Origin: Populus alba
Taxonomy: Eukaryota; Streptophyta; Magnoliopsida; Malpighiales; Salicaceae
Direction: 5' to 3'
Assembly (NCBI RefSeq): GCF_005239225.2
Contig: NC_133296.1
Location: forward strand, 4,588,001 to 4,652,000
DNA: 64,000 nt
Shown: positions 12,835 through 24,039 of the stretch, in pieces
Numbering within the stretch: position 1 is the stretch's first letter
How the letters are laid out: every line of letters starts with the position of its first letter
Notes under the pieces: model-generated
What the model saw: the letters and a program-made list of their open reading frames with translations, nothing else
Databases searched by the model: none
Told to the model about the DNA's origin: nothing
Translations under genes and position numbers: made by a program

Positions 12835-13347
12835 AACTATTTCAAAATTTTGATATTATATAGTTACATAATTGATGAGTTTTGCATAATAAAAGAATAT
12901 CAAATACAAGCAAAGATACCTAAGGGGAACAATGAATAGGAAATTTAACAAGGATATATATACGTTACACTTTCCATATATATTCAGTATTTTTTCATAA
13001 TAACTTGAATAAACGTTTTGCATCAACAAAATCTCTTAATACTTTTTAGTTTAATGAAGAATTTAATTATTGTTTAAATTATTTAATTTTTTATCTGATT
13101 TTTTTTTAATACCTTATAAAACATTTCACCTCCAAATATTCAATCCAATCATTTTGTTTGACTCCGTTTTCTGCTAAAATCAAGAGGGTACAAAGAAACA
13201 AAGGTTTTATTAACCGGAGCCGTCCAGCAATTTTCTTTTTTTCATGTTCACCAAAAACAAAGGATAGTTTTCATATTTTCCTCCTTGGAGTGGACTTACC
13301 TAAATTTAAAAAATTCTTGGCATATGGTTGCTATTATCTCCTTGGTA

Positions 13348-13350
<3 letters not shown>

Positions 13351-13390
<40 letters not shown>
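13351..13390. repeat. (TA)20 microsatellite
   Basis: Forty bases of uninterrupted TA dinucleotide. The open frames running through it on both strands are artefacts. Confidence 0.98.
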
Positions 13391-13393
<3 letters not shown>

Positions 13394-13784
13394 GCACGTT
13401 GCAGATTCCAAAATGCTCGTGTTCTGATCGTAAGAAAGAATATCCAGCAAGCATTGTTTACAGCATTCAAATAGAAAATAACAAGCATTTAACATACAAA
13501 AGTCAAAAGTGTGAGTGTGTGTGTATCCAGATGCATTGAACTACAGAAAGGTTTTAATGTGTAAAGAGTAGATAAAGATTTGTTTGGCGGTGATTCATAG
13601 CTTCATGCATGTGATAGGACAGAGTATATATTGGATTTGATCGATTAAAGTTGTGTTTGGTATTTTTCTTTGCCTTTCCAAAACCTCACCTCATATAAAT
13701 ATTAATTAACTAAGAGGTGGCACAAAACATTATCTATTATTTTAAAATTTATTTTTAAAATATTTGTTATCATTTATTTTTTAC

Positions 13785-14350
13785 GTGGTTATTTTAATTT
13801 TATGACCGATATCACAAGTTTCGTGGATTAACCTGGTTGACTCGAATATTTTTTTTTTAATTGATGATTTCTTTTTCAGTTTTATCCTTTAATATCTTCA
13901 ATACAAGGTTGATTAGTAGTTAAACTTTATTATTTATTTTGATTTGTTTTTTACAAGATTATCTCGATCTCATAATTAAGTCACAATTTATACAAGTTAA
14001 CCTGAATATTTTTTTTATTGTTTTAGATTGAAAATTTTTTAATTTCATTATTCAACAATTAGTTTCTTGGAAATTAAGCTTCATAATTTTTCTGATTCAC
14101 TTTCTATGGGTTTATCATTATCTTATGATCCAGGTTATAGGTCTGGTGGGTTAACCGAGTTGACTCAAGTTGTTTTTTGTATTTCTTAAAAAAAAAAAAA
14201 ATCAGCCTTAAACATTGAATTGATTAAAAATTAGGCATCATAATTTGTTTTGATTTGTTTATATAAGATTATCATGATTTCATGACTCGAATTGTAGATT
14301 TAAAAAGTTAACTTAGGTTTACTAAAGTCAATCTAATATTTTTTCATCTC
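13785..14350. repeat. degenerate tandem repeat, units of about 150-165 bp
   Basis: Recurring landmarks in order are a T-rich start, GTTATC/GATTATC, CATGA or CATAA with GTCACAAG-like text, a GTTAAC..GTTGACTC segment, then TTTTATCCTTTAAT. They recur about four times. The same unit type recurs at 36640-37720, so it is a dispersed family. Copies are heavily worn. Confidence 0.65.
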
Positions 14351-14870
14351 AATATTTTTTGAGTTTATTTTAGTCGAATTATATTTTTATTAGTTATTTA
14401 AATTATATTTAAACCTCTCAAGTTAACCATGTAGATTTCCACATGATTTTTTTTTTATTAAAAAAAAACATTAGCCACATGTTGTGTTTTTTTTATGATA
14501 AAAAAATAATAATTTTATCTACAGCATACCTTTACCAACTATATAGCGTCGTTCATTTGTAACGAGGATTGTTGGATTGGAGCACTTCATAGAATTCCTG
14601 CTAACATGATATATTATATTGTTAATTTGAGTTGTTCAAATCCATTGAATATATTATTTTTTATAAAAAAAATAATATTATTTTAAATTTATTCTAATTA
14701 AATTATATTTTTATTAATCATCTAAATTACTTTTAAACCTATCAAATTTACCAAGTAAACTTTCACATGATTATTATTTTTTTATTCAAAAAAACATTAG
14801 CCACACGTGTTTTTTTTTTATGATAAAGAAATAATAATTTTATCTACAGCACAGCTTTACCAAGTATCTA

Positions 14871-15757
14871 GGCCTTGTTTGTTTCAAGGAAACTGAATTC
14901 CAGGAATTCAGTTTCCTCATTTTCCAGTGTTTGGGAACCATCCGGAAAATTAGTCAAAGGAAAGTTAATTCCAGTCAAAGGAAAATGTTAAGTTTAACAT
15001 AAGGAAAGTGTTTTCCGTTTTTAATTCTCGGAAAACACTTTCCTGAGCCAATGCTGCGTGTGTTTTCTGTAACTGTTCATGGTAATTGCACTGTTCATTG
15101 AACAGTGCAATTAACATGAACAGTGTATTGCATACACTGTTCACTAAAAAAGAGTGAACAGTGCAGTTTTAGTGCACTGTTCCGTTTTTTTTTTTTTTTT
15201 TTTAATATAAGTGTGCTATTTTTTTAACATTAAAAAAAAAATAGTTTAGAGTGAATTTTATACCTTAATATTTTATCCAATTTTATTACATGCTAAAAAA
15301 TATTATTAAAACTATAGTTTTTGTCGGATGTATTTCGTACGTAATGAAATTATAAATGGTTTCATAGAATAGTAAAAAATATTTCACAAGCTTATTTCTT
15401 TATAATATAATATGATATATATAGTTTATATTTTATAAAATAAGCTATGTATGAATATAGAATATTATAAAAAAAAATTCATCATTATACATTTTAGATT
15501 TTATTTTTTTTATTGTAAGTGATTAAATATTTTATATTAAATATTATATATATATTAGATAAATTTGAAAAAAAAATAATTTATTAATAAATTATTTTCC
15601 AATTCATTTTTCATAACACAACCAAACACTGGAAAGTGTTTTCCATAACACTACCAAACATCGGAAAATACTTTCTCGGAATTCACTTTCCAGGAATTCA
15701 CTTTCCCCGGAATTCATTTTCCAAAAAGAATTCACTTTCCTGCAAACAAACGGGGCC
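14871..15757. mobile_element. Harbinger/Tourist-like MITE, 887 bp
   Basis: Terminal inverted repeats begin GGCC at both ends and match at 25 of the first 30 positions (GGCCTTGTTTGTTT.. versus GGCCCCGTTTGTTT..). The flanks carry a 3-bp CTA duplication (14868-14870 and 15758-15760). Subterminal repeats of the type GGAATTCACTTTCC occur several times at the right end and as a perfect 15+1+15 palindrome (14887-14917) at the left. No transposase frame is present, so it is non-autonomous. Family is judged from end sequence and 3-bp duplication. A mariner-type TA duplication is less likely because the ends would then be asymmetric. Confidence 0.82.
15083..15182. repeat. hairpin cluster built from GAACAGTG/CACTGTTC
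   Basis: Inside the MITE, arms 15083-15097 and 15099-15113 form a perfect 15-bp palindrome around one base. Right after it, CACTGTTCACT and AGTGAACAGTG form an 11-bp stem with a 7-nt loop, and CACTGTTC recurs at about 15175. Confidence 0.85.
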
Positions 15758-15842
15758 CTAGTGTCATTCATTTGTAACGAGGATTGTTGGATTGGAGCGC
15801 TTCCTTAGAATTACTGCTAACATAATATATTATATTGTTAAA

Positions 15843-18600
15843 TCTTATCTTTTAAATTAATTTAAGGATATGTAAAATTAAATTAACTCGATTTATCATG
15901 TTAGCATTAATTTTAGAAGAACCGACTTTTTATCTTAAACTTTACTGAAAGCGATGAAAAAGTCAGCAGAATATTTATATATTTTTTATTTTTTCAAGTT
16001 AGGCTGGAATAATTTATATCATCTTGATATATTATGTTAGTTTTTAAGTTAGACTTCAGTGGAACAACGGTTATATTCCTTCACCTAAAAATGTTTACAT
16101 TGACTTTCAAGGGCGTTGAAATCCTTTCGCATTGTTCATTTGTTATTTCAAAATTTGATTGGAAATAAATAAATATTTTATTTTCATCTTTATTTTACAG
16201 TGAAAAGACACTGGGAAGCAAAAAAAAAAAAAAAAACATTATATCTAGGGCTATTTTTATATTTTTACAATGATTTTTTTTTCCAATTATAATTAAAGTT
16301 AAAGGGGCACTTTAGTATTTCGCATAAATATAAAATAATAAACCATTCAATGAATAATAAAATAACAAAAATATCCTTAAAAAAAAAAAAAACTTGAGAT
16401 CAATGGGAGCTTAAGGGCAATTCTGTATTTAATTAAATAAAAATACCAAAAAGATGGATGCATGTGTAGCACAATCAAGGGTGTATGAAAGGCGTTTGTA
16501 CCCTTTGGGCAGAGCTTGCAACGTCTATCAGCATCAAAAAATATCATTTCCTTGTTATTAGAATAGTTATCCTCTCCCTTTTCTATTTGTGTGGCGCATG
16601 TCTCATTTGGTAGTTGGGTTTTGCACCAATAGTTTTTTTTTGTTTCTTTCTCTCTTCTTCTTCAAATATTACAGCTTGACCTTTGTAATTATAGACATTT
16701 CAATTTCAATATTTATTTTTTTAATTTTTAATTTTTTATCTTAACTCTTTTATAAAAAAAATTATTTGTTTTCAATTTCATCTTTCTATTCTAAATTACC
16801 ACATATTATATTGTCTAATATGGTACTCATTCTTTGAGTTTCTAATTTTTATCTTTAATCCTTTTGTAAAATTTTTAATAATTTTTAATTTTATCATTCA
16901 ATTCAGATTAATAGTATTATTATTTCAAATTTGGTTCTCATTGTTTTGATTTCTAATTTTTTTCTTGATCCTTTTGTAAAAGTTATTATTATTTTCAATT
17001 TCACCCTTTAATTACAACATTGTTTTCTTATGTCAATTTTGATCATCATTCTTTTTTAAAAAACAAATTCCTTTTACTACATTGATTTTTTTTATTTGAC
17101 CCTTTAATTAAATATAAAATTTATTTTATATTTTAATTTTGATCCTTATTCTTTTAATTGTTATGTTTTTTAAAATCTTTTTGTATAATATTTTTTTTTC
17201 AATTTTATCTTTCAATATTTAATTGATTGAGAATTAAATTTCATGATTTTTTCAGATTGTATGCTTTGGGTCTAATGACTTGGATCATGAGTTTTTTTAA
17301 ATAAAAAAATTTTATAATTTTTTTTATTTTTTATTAGATTAATTATTTAACTCTAATGATTTAAATTGCGACCTATGTATTGGTTGATGCTCTTTGCTAA
17401 ACATGGACCTCTTTAGAATTATTTGGCTGGCTCTTTTGTTTTTTGCTTGAATAGTCTTATCTTTTTTTCTCTGTTTTTTTTTACTAACATTTTCATGCTT
17501 CGCCGTTTTACTCCCTAATTAGTGGGTTTGGCACGTGCGTTCATATGTTTATTATTCAATTTAGTTAAAAAAATATTATTTATTTATTTAATACATTTTC
17601 AACATATACCCACTGGTATCACTTTTATATGATATGACATATAGAGAGTTATAATAGAACGTCCTTAGTAGCCTCAAATCAATAAATCATCGCAAATAAT
17701 TGAGATACTCTAAGAATTTAAGAACACTTCGATCAACATTTATAATCTGGCAGTTTATAGTTTTTTAACGCTTAATTTTATTAATAAATTATTATTTTAG
17801 CAGGCAGATTAAAATGGGTAGAATTAACGGGTTAAAATTAAAAAATAAAATTTATTATATATTTTTATAATAATTAAAAATTTTAATTAACATTATCAGA
17901 AAATTAATAAATACAAGTATATGTATTGATAAAATATCGGTAAATTACAATGAATTTTTCTGAATATATCCTTATTATATCATAATTTTTGTTTTATATC
18001 CTTAATTTAAACACACTCTTCAGCATTTTATATCCTTTCTTTATAATTCCATGTTTTAGTATATATCACATACCTTTTAAAACTCTTTATGAAAAAAGAA
18101 AAATTGACCTGTTTATACTAAAAAGTTTTAGTCTCGTAAAAGAACAAAAAATATTTTCAAATAAAAATTTGACCTATTTGTGTATTATGTATCACCATTT
18201 ATCATATCAAATTACAGGTTTTCAAATAACAGGAGACAAGAAAGAAATAAAATCAAGATATTTCAAGGCAAGACCACCCATTCAAGCCCGCACATTCTTT
18301 AAAATACTCCTTGTATTTACAAAATTCATTCAAGCATTTTTCTCTTAAAAAATCTCTATGGATGAAAATCACAATAATATTCAGGAAATAATTGACGGGG
18401 AAGTTCATCTTAGGAAATTCTTGTGTGCTCTTTGATTTTGTATCAATTTTCAAAGAAGAGTTGTCGTGAGATTTGATGGAAGAAGAGAAGCTGCCATTTG
18501 GTGCAGGTTTCGTATGAGCTCATTGAATAAACTAATCAAGTTTCAACAACAGCTAGTCTAATTAGTTGGAGATCGAACTGTATTATTTATTGTAAAACAC
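15843..18600. other. intergenic, AT-rich, with worn tandem repeats near 16680-17350
   Basis: 16680-17350 shows repeated TTCTAATTTTTATCTTTAATCCTTTTG-type blocks at roughly 120-140-base spacing, a degenerate repeat family. The open frame 17989-18348 has no recognisable domain. No gene or RNA is supported. Confidence 0.5.
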
Positions 18601-18663
18601 AACTCTATTTCTCCTCTTCAACCCTTTCCTTCCCCACATTGATCAATATCACCGGAAACAACC

Positions 18664-19227
18664 ATGGAATTCCCTCACGGCTACCACCCTCAAACTCATC
18701 ACCACCGAAGAAATGATGATGATGATGATGAAGAGAGAAGAGAACATTACCCCCCACCACCACCATCCTTCGACCAAACACCACCACCCCTATTCTACAG
18801 GGAGAATGAATTTGCACCACCACCGCGACCCTACTCACACTATTATCAAGAACCTCCACAACCACCAAGACCATAGTTTAATGAAACTAACTATTCACCT
18901 CCTCCACCACCGACCTCCATTCAAGAAACTCAGGTCTTTCGTACATCTCATCATCAAGGAGTTGACTACCCTTCTCTTGATTAACCTCCTCCACCAACAC
19001 AAGTGACTCATGTTCTTCATGAACAAACTGAAGCCCATCATTCTTTTAGGCCTCACATGCCATCTTTCAATCACCAGCACACTCATCAGTCTGGCTCTGC
19101 TTCTGGGCTTGACCTTTATAATAAGCCTAGCTTTAAGGTTTACAGCAAAGCTCAGCCTGAGTTTCACCTCACAATTAGGGGTGGGAAAGTGATTCTTGCT
19201 CCATCAAATCCTTCTGATGAGTTCCAA
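18664..19227 (+). CDS. EULS3: EUL lectin exon 1 (contains two stops)
   Basis: Starts MEFPHGYHPQTHHH in an ACCATGG context (18661-18667). Acidic, His- and Pro-rich tracts follow. The same frame continues through both stops to LTIRGGKVILAPSNPSDE and ends at a codon boundary before GTATGG. Continued homology after each stop shows single-base nonsense changes rather than a true end. TAG would follow from CAG and TAA from CAA or GAA. The LTIRDGK motif usual in the family reads LTIRGGK here. Confidence 0.9.
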
Positions 19228-19740
19228 GTATGGAAAACTCATAGCTCCTTTCAATTATATATGATCGCAAACTCAATTTGACTTTTAAATTTTTTTTAAC
19301 TTTCTTGTGCACCCTTTTGTTTTCAAATTTTCTAAGGCGTTTTTCTCTCTCTTTTCTTTTTCTTAAAGTTTACATCATTTTAATCTGGGTTGTCTTTTTA
19401 TGTGGGTTTTTGTTTTGGTTGGTTAGGTTGCAACTGTCATGAACATTTATTTGATCTGATCATTGTTTTGTAATTCAGATTCCATAAGCAAAAAAGATCA
19501 CAGTTCTCGTCCATGTCCTTGGTTATTTTCTTAATGTTTTCAATCATATGATCTATATGTTGACCTATCACTTTCTGATTAATTGATTTGTTGATTGTTC
19601 GAGATTACGGGAAAAATTGCATGAAACCACAATCTCAAACACCCTTAATATTATTGCTGCAGTGCTTCTTTTTTTTTTTTTTTTTCTGGAGTTTTACATC
19701 TTTGTAGCTGTGTGCTTGATCTAGCTGGTTGTTGTTGTAG

Positions 19741-19863
19741 TACTGGTATAAAGATGAAAAGTACAGCACAAGAGTGAAGGATTCAGAGGGATGTCCTGCC
19801 TTCGCTTTGGTTAATAAGGCCACTGGTCAGGCCATGAAGCATTCCATTGGAGAGGCACACCCT
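19741..19863 (+). CDS. EULS3: EUL lectin exon 2
   Basis: Forty-one codons preceded by a T-rich tract and TTGTAG, and followed by GTAAGA. It encodes YWYKDEKYST and FALVNKATGQAMKHS, hallmark segments of the EUL domain. No ATG-initiated frame covers it, so it is visible only by joining in phase with exons 1 and 3. Confidence 0.92.
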
Positions 19864-19970
19864 GTAAGAAATTCTCTGAGATCATGAACTTGTAGAAAGT
19901 TTATTCTTCTATGTTTTGCACGCAACTTTTCATTTTTCATGTCTCGTGGACTTTACCTTCGATTGTGGAA

Positions 19971-20522
19971 AACTTGAACTTTACGTTTTCCTTTTGATAT
20001 ATTCTAATTGAGCATATATATAAGTATATTCCCTTCATAAGGAGTTAAAATAGCTATACACGACTTAGGTGGCTCACCCTACACCATGAACATACTTTTT
20101 ATTTTCATAAAACATATATAAAAAAAATCTAAAATTCAAGAGTGATGGTTAAAAACTTGAACTTTATAAGTTCAAGTTTTCCTTTGATATATTCTAATTG
20201 AGCATATATAAAAATATATTCCCTTCATATGGAGTTAAAATAGCTATACACGACTTAGGTGGCTCACCGTACACCACGAACATACTTTTTATTTTCATAA
20301 AAGATATAAAAAAAAATTTAAAATTCAAGACTGATGGTTAAAAACTTGAACTTTATAAGTTTAAGTTTTCTTTTGATATATTCTAATTGAGCATGTATAC
20401 AAATATATTCCCTTCATATTGAATCAAAATAGTTATACCCTAGTTAGGGGGCCCCTCCTATACCACGAATATATCTTTTTATTTTCATAAAAAATATAAA
20501 AAAATTAAAATTCAAGAGTGTT
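19971..20522. repeat. three tandem copies of a unit of about 185 bp in intron 2
   Basis: Units start at 19971, 20154 and 20343, each with AACTTGAACTTTA. They share TTGATATATTCTAATTGAGCAT, TTCCCTTCATA and a CGACTTAGGTGGCTCACC-like block. Substitutions are few between units 1 and 2 and more in unit 3. Unit 3 ends where the AT-rich target of the gypsy element begins. Confidence 0.88.
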
Positions 20523-20671
20523 GGATCTGGCTATATGATAGATCCAAAAGCGTTAAGTCTGACTGCAATGTCAGATCTAATAATAATATTAATAATAATA
20601 TTTAACTTGTTTGTCTAAATTTTTATATTTTTTAATCTTTTAAAAAATTATGATTTTTCTTCGATAATAAT

Positions 20672-23170
20672 TGTTGTAACCCATTTTTGGGTCCCCATGA
20701 AAAATAAAATAAATAGCCAAAAGATGTTAGAAAAATAACAGGAGGCAGAAGCGCTCGGAAAAACAGTCAGAAAATTGGTCAAGGAATTTAAAAATACAAG
20801 GATTGAATTTTTTGACAAATATTCTTGAAGGATGAAAGCCCTATTGAGAAGCAAAATTTGAATTTTGAGGAGAAAAGCCCAAATTTGGATGATTATGGAT
20901 TTAATTGGATTTTTATTTGAATTTCTAGAAGATTTGATTGCAAGAAAAAATTGATTTTTAAGTCAATTTGGCTTTAATTAGAAAGAAATTTAAGTTCTGG
21001 GGCCAAAATATATTTTTTAGGAATTTATTGGGTCAAATTAGGGGCTTAATTGCATAAATATTGAAGTTTAATGGCCATTTAGGGACTTAATTAAGAAAAT
21101 CCGAAACCAGGGACCAAATTGGAAGAGGCGCGTAATTGGAGGGGCTGTAATTATTCTGTTCAGGGGCCTAATTGAAGAAATTGGAAGTTTATTAATCAAT
21201 TGAGGGCTCAATTGCACAAATCAGAGGCCAAGGACCAAAGTGAAAAAGGCGGCCAACAAGAGGGGCGGAGACCGAATTTGGAGGACTGATTTGAAGTTTG
21301 GCCCATTTAAATGAAACGGCGCGTTTTATCCAAAACGACGCCGTTTCATAAAAAAAAGGAGGAAGACCAGAACGGTGTCGTTTTGAACGACACTGTTCAT
21401 CTTCCTCCTTCCCCCCGAAGCAGAGCAGCAGAAGAAGAAAACCATTTTGTTTTTTTCAAATCTTCCCGCCTCTCTCTCCTCGTCCCCACCACCTTTAGAC
21501 ACTGGCCGACCAGCCGTTGCACCGCACTAACAATGGTCCCGTCTTTTCTTCCCTATAAATAAATACAGAAGAAACCGAAAAAAAAAAGGGGAGAGACCCC
21601 GAAGGGAGGAGAGAGAGAGGAGACCGAAGAGAGAGAGAACCAACAAGAGAGAGGGAAAGAGAAAGGAATAAACAGAAAACAAAAAGAAAACAGAAAACAA
21701 AGAGAAAGGAAGGAAAAGAAAGAAAAACCGAAAACGAAGAAGAGGGGAAGAGGAAGAAAATCTTTTCTCTCCGCAGCCGTTCGAACCGCCACAGCACCGC
21801 CCGGAGCCGCCGTACGCGAGCCACGCCACCGCAGCTCCACCAGCGACCGCCTCCACGCCAGGTACCCGTTCCTTTCTTCCCTGCATTCCTTTCGTGGCAG
21901 CCTTGCCTCCTGCATGTTGCATGCAGGAGGCGGGGGGGAGAAAAATAATTCTCCCCCCCCCCGCTGGGCTGCTAACGCTGGCCAGCCCGATGCTGGCCCA
22001 GCCATACACGTCTGGGCCGGTTCTGGCCCAGACTGAAGAATTTTCGGTTGGGCCGAGTTCGGCCCAACCTTTCCTTGTTGGGCTGAGTCCGGCCCGTTTA
22101 TTTGGGCCGGCCCAGCCCGAATTGTTTTATATTTATATATTATATATATTATAATATGTTATAATATATGTATGTATATATGTATATATATATATATATA
22201 ATATAATAATAATAAAAAAATATTTTGAAAAATCTTAAAAAAATATTGTTGATTTTTCTACATATTTTTGTCAAAGTGGTTTAATGTTGGTTTGTATTTT
22301 TATACCGTAAGGATACAAAACCAATGTTAAAAAATACCCGGTTTTCGTCAAAATATCAAAGATTTTCAGAATAAAAAATGTTTTTGATTTCAAAATTTTT
22401 TCTAAAAAGTCCCTAAAAATATTGTTGATTTTTCTGCATATTTTTAGCAAAGTGGATTAATATTGGGTTGTATTTTTATACCGTAAGGATACAAGCTCAG
22501 TATTAAAATACCTGATTTTCGTCAAAAGCATAAAAAATAATATTTTCCAAAAAATTTGTTTTTGTTTTAAAATACGGCCTAGTCTCTCCAATATATATAT
22601 ATAAATATTATAACATCATATTTTCACACAACAAAGAAAATTTTCAAAACAATATATGTATTAACATGCATTTTGGCTTTAATAACCAGTTTATTCAAGC
22701 CATGAGAACTAGGCCAATATTTCAAAAATTCTAAAAAAATCTATTTTTTTCTTTTTAGTTTGTGGGATTACGAATTTATACGTAAAACGTATTCCTACAT
22801 ATTATTAATAAAGTTTTTGGTAAAGACATTAGAACGGTTAGGATTTTACCCGATAAGATAAAAGACCTTCTTACCGAGGAGGATTTTTCTTGAACCATAG
22901 ACAGACCAACGACTAGAAGTACAATAACACCTTATTTTTTATCAGACAATAAAACAATGCAGCTTACCTTAGGTAGGGCGTATTTGGGGTGCTAATACCT
23001 TCCCTTTACGCAACCAGTCCCCGTACCCAATCTCTGAGACCAGTTAGGGTTCCTAGTGACCAAAATACTAGGTGGCGACTCCAAAGAACCAAATCAAACC
23101 AAAAATAAAAAAAATTCGCCAGTCGAACCCGCAAATCGCAATTGAAAAAGATTTTTTGGGGGGTGCGACA
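20672..23170 (+). repeat. 5' LTR of the intronic gypsy element
   Basis: A TATA box, TATAAAT, is at 21554-21560. Upstream lie two hairpins built on ACGACRCCGTT (21311-21349 and 21370-21398). Downstream is a purine-rich leader, a GC-rich block with a donor-like CCAGGTACC near 21859-21867, and a dense TGGGCC/GGCCCA cluster (21963-22122). The last 250 bases are conserved with the second gypsy element. Confidence 0.95.
21963..22122. promoter_or_regulatory. cluster of TGGGCY/RGCCCA motifs in the LTR
   Basis: About ten TGGGC or GCCCA/GCCCG motifs on both strands occur within 160 bases. In plants TGGGCY (site II) is a known binding motif for TCP-type factors in promoters of growth-related genes. Here it lies downstream of the LTR TATA box. 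Function is inferred only. The same block is present in the 3' LTR at about 29483-29642. Confidence 0.55.
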
Positions 23171-23192
23171 GAATGGCGACTCCACTGGGGAC
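23171..23192 (+). promoter_or_regulatory. gypsy primer-binding site
   Basis: TGGCGACTCCACTGGGGAC begins three bases after the LTR end. From memory it resembles the tRNA-Arg-type site of Tat/Ogre elements. I could not match it to a tRNA here. The ten-base core TGGCGACTCC also occurs inside the LTR at 23073-23082. Confidence 0.75.
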
Positions 23193-23384
23193 CCCTGGAC
23201 TAAGCTTGGTAATTGTTTTTTTTTATTATGCTATGTGTTGTTGTTTTTCTTTTTTTACTATGAATGGTTTGCTTTATTTAAAAGCTTTAGCATACATCTT
23301 TACATTGTATCATACATGGCATAGTCATGCATCACTTTATTATTATTATTATTGTTTTGGAGGGCATCACACATGTAACTTTAA

Positions 23385-23690
23385 GATTAAGATTAAGTGG
23401 GGGACTAGCAGCTTGCCTTATGACTTGAGTCAAGGTTTAAGTTTGTGTAAACCCCAACTCTTTGCTGAGTGTTTAGACTGATTGTGATTGGTACACGTAC
23501 CATCTCACTATCTGCTAGACCTCCATATCGCCTTTACGAAGGTTGATCACTGGAACAGCAAGAGACCCTCTTTTAGAGACCTAGTAGTAAACCTACCCTA
23601 TGTCTCACGTAGAGAAACTAGAGCCTATCCTTAGGATGTATGTTCCATAATATCTTTTTGCATCCAAACAAGCCTAAGATCAAAGCATCT
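23385..23690 (+). promoter_or_regulatory. conserved post-PBS leader (element 1)
   Basis: About 300 bases here align closely with 55560-55835 of the second element. Shared blocks include GGGGGACTAGCAGCTT, CCTTATGACTTGAGTCAAGG and TTTGTGTAAACCCCAACTCT. There is no long open frame, which points to RNA-level constraint such as packaging or dimerisation. Confidence 0.7.
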
Positions 23691-24039
23691 TGAATCTCAA
23701 GACCTTTATTCAAAAGCTAGCCAAGGGAGAGATGTTCTAGAATTGGGAGACCCAAGAAGCTCCATTGGTGTTCAAAATTTAATCAACAATGCTTGTTTGA
23801 TCATGATATTGTGTTGTTTTCCTTTTTTAACTTTTTAAATCGAGGTTCCAAATGCCTTTTCAAAAGTTCATCTTGGTGTTTTTACACATCATTTTTCTTT
23901 TCAAAACGAATCTTCCATAACTACACCTGCACTTTACACTGAGAATGAATGGTCGGACTTTAAAGAATCCTTATTTGTAGAAGAGGAAGAATGGTAGGAA
24001 AATAACATTAGGGGCTTCACAAAAATGAACAACATGAAC

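Larger units (their letters stand above)
14377..15842. repeat. about 250-bp local duplication; second copy split by a MITE
   Basis: Copy 1 (14377-14625) and copy 2 (14699-14870 continued at 15758-15842) align throughout. Shared blocks include ATATTTTTATTA, ACATTAGCCACA, AATTTTATCTACAGCA, TAACGAGGATTGTTGGATTG and ATATATTATATTGTTAA. The 887-bp break in copy 2 is the MITE. Confidence 0.88.

Noticed and set aside
13306..13488. Frames rich in Ile-Tyr repeats
   Set aside because: Translation of the (TA)20 microsatellite.
21495..22009. Long overlapping minus-strand frames (up to 160 codons), repeated at 28915-29588
   Set aside because: They lie inside the two LTRs, overlap in three frames, and are Phe/Leu/Ser-rich because the DNA is a purine-rich LTR leader. 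No domain or codon signal.
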